A DNA stretch of 64,000 nucleotides from Betaproteobacteria bacterium Ga0077527 (GTDB taxonomy: Bacteria; Pseudomonadota; Gammaproteobacteria; Burkholderiales; SG8-41), in NCBI GenBank assembly GCA_001464815.1, contig LNDW01000015.1, positions 372,001-436,000 on the forward strand, given 5' to 3'. Shown piece by piece: positions 63,259 to 64,000 of the stretch. Position 1 is the stretch's first letter, and each line of letters starts with the position of its first letter. Both the position numbers and the translations under genes were made by a program. The notes under the pieces were generated by a model. The model was not told where the DNA came from. It was given only the letters and a program-made list of their open reading frames with translations, and ran no database searches.

Positions 63259-64000
63259 CTAGGCGGCGGAGGCGAGCAACTGCCGCGAAAGGCGGCCGGC
63301 GATGGCGGTGATCGCCAGTCCCACCGGCGATCCGGGCGCGCTTTCCAGTAACAACGTGCGGCTGCGCACCGTTTCGCCGACCATCTTGTCGTGCGGAATC
63401 TCGCCGAGGAAACCCAGCCGCGGCGGCGCAGCTTCGGCGCTGGTCAGGAAACGATCCACCACCTGCTGCAGTTGTTTGGTCAGCGTCACTCCTTCGCCGG
63501 CACGGCGGACCTGATTGATCACCAGATGCACACGCTTCAGCCGCCGGTCCGCTGACAACACCTTGATCGTGGCATAGGCATCGGCCAGCGCGGTCGGTTC
63601 CGGCGTGGACACCACCACCAGCTCATCGGCGAGCGAGGCCGCGTACTGAACGAGGTCGGCGATGCCGGCGCCGGTATCGATGAGCAGGCAGTCGTAACGC
63701 CCTTCAAGCCGGTCGAACACCGTGCGCAGGCGCTCACGCAATTCGCCGGAGAGCCTCGAGTATTCGGCGAGGCCCGATCCGGCCGGCAGCACCGAAAAGC
63801 CGCAGGGCGCGGCCAGAATCACGTCATCCAGTTCAACGCCACCGTTGAGCACATCATGCAGCGTCGCCTTCGGTTGCAGATTGAGGATGATGTCGAGGTT
63901 GGCGAGGCCGAGGTCGGCATCCATCACCAGCACACGCTGGCCGGCTCGGGCGAGTGCCGCCGCGAGATTGGCGGTGAAAAAAGTCTTGCCGACGCCACCC
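63259..64000 (-). CDS. MinD/ParA-family ATPase, FlhG-like (5' end beyond window)
   Basis: The last 247 residues or so of a deviant Walker ATPase. The frame runs off the window edge, starting with GVGKTFFTANLAAALA (P-loop). VMDADLGLANLDIIL, LLIDTGAGIADLVQYA and the VVSTPEPTALADAY strand are typical of FlhG/FleN-like MinD proteins that control flagellar number; other ParA/MinD roles are possible. The C-terminus is at 63259 with no amphipathic MinD-type helix obvious. Confidence 0.83.
   Translation of the reverse strand, partial: GGVGKTFFTANLAAALARAGQRVLVMDADLGLANLDIILNLQPKATLHDVLNGGVELDDVILAAPCGFSVLPAGSGLAEYSRLSGELRERLRTVFDRLEGRYDCLLIDTGAGIADLVQYAASLADELVVVSTPEPTALADAYATIKVLSADRRLKRVHLVINQVRRAGEGVTLTKQLQQVVDRFLTSAEAAPPRLGFLGEIPHDKMVGETVRSRTLLLESAPGSPVGLAITAIAGRLSRQLLASAA

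Overview
The window is a GC-rich stretch of a betaproteobacterial chromosome. The gene families and gene order fit the Burkholderiales/Rhodocyclales/Nitrosomonadales group: ffh divergent from a CcsA-type protein, pilC-pilD-coaE-zapD-yacG, a complete division and cell-wall (dcw) cluster ending in mraZ next to rnpB, and tandem Bug-type solute-binding proteins. This placement is inferred from synteny and protein families. Coding density is very high, with many 4-bp stop/start overlaps. No rRNA, tRNA, CRISPR array, prophage or insertion sequence was seen.

Layout. 1-7.8 kb: a C-terminal fragment of an unknown gene, ffh, a cytochrome c assembly (CcsA/YpjD-like) protein, a CNNM/CorC-type membrane protein, then pilC, pilD, coaE, zapD and yacG. 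7.9-15.5 kb: a MutT-ThiE/TenI fusion, a DUF815 ATPase, argJ, secA, an M23 peptidase and dciA. 15.5-34.5 kb: the dcw cluster on the minus strand, transcribed from mraZ towards lpxC. It runs mraZ, rsmH, ftsL, ftsI, murE, murF, mraY, murD, ftsW, murG, murC, murB, ddlB, ftsQ, ftsA, ftsZ, lpxC, and has a clear promoter with MraZ boxes. 34.7-40.5 kb: rnpB, chaC-like, pyrC and rsmI on the minus strand, then an LpoA-like protein, yraN, gmhA and a BON-domain lipoprotein on the plus strand.

40.5-52 kb is the most distinctive accessory region and looks like a light or photo-oxidative stress island. A B12-binding MerR regulator of the CarH/LitR type is followed by a DUF2256 zinc-finger peptide, an iron-sulfur photolyase/cryptochrome and a di-iron ferritin/desaturase-like protein. 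Divergent from these is a tightly packed nine-gene operon: folE2, an FAD oxidoreductase, DUF1365, a cyclopropane-fatty-acid-synthase-like methyltransferase, a chalcone-isomerase-like protein, a GPH-type transporter, a DUF3833 lipoprotein, an SDR and an NTF2-like protein. The shared intergenic region carries a promoter whose -35 and -10 elements are overlapped by a repeated GACATTA motif and a perfect 15-bp palindrome, a plausible CarH operator.

52-64 kb: a heptose-1-phosphate adenylyltransferase, the birA-coaX-SPOR operon, two Bug receptors, a vapBC module followed by an S51 peptidase, glnS, a membrane diguanylate cyclase with an intact active site and I-site, an SDR, and a truncated MinD/FlhG-type ATPase.

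The main unexplained signal is a dispersed AT-rich repeat of about 25-30 bp (core AATAATCAATAAAAACAAT) found at eight places, three of them inside genes (dciA, murD, a transporter), where it forms AT-rich, rare-codon patches. Other regulatory oddities are a strong intrinsic terminator ending 10 nt before the secA start codon, a 33-bp duplication that separates ftsW from murG, and short tandem repeats upstream of ftsZ and lpxC.
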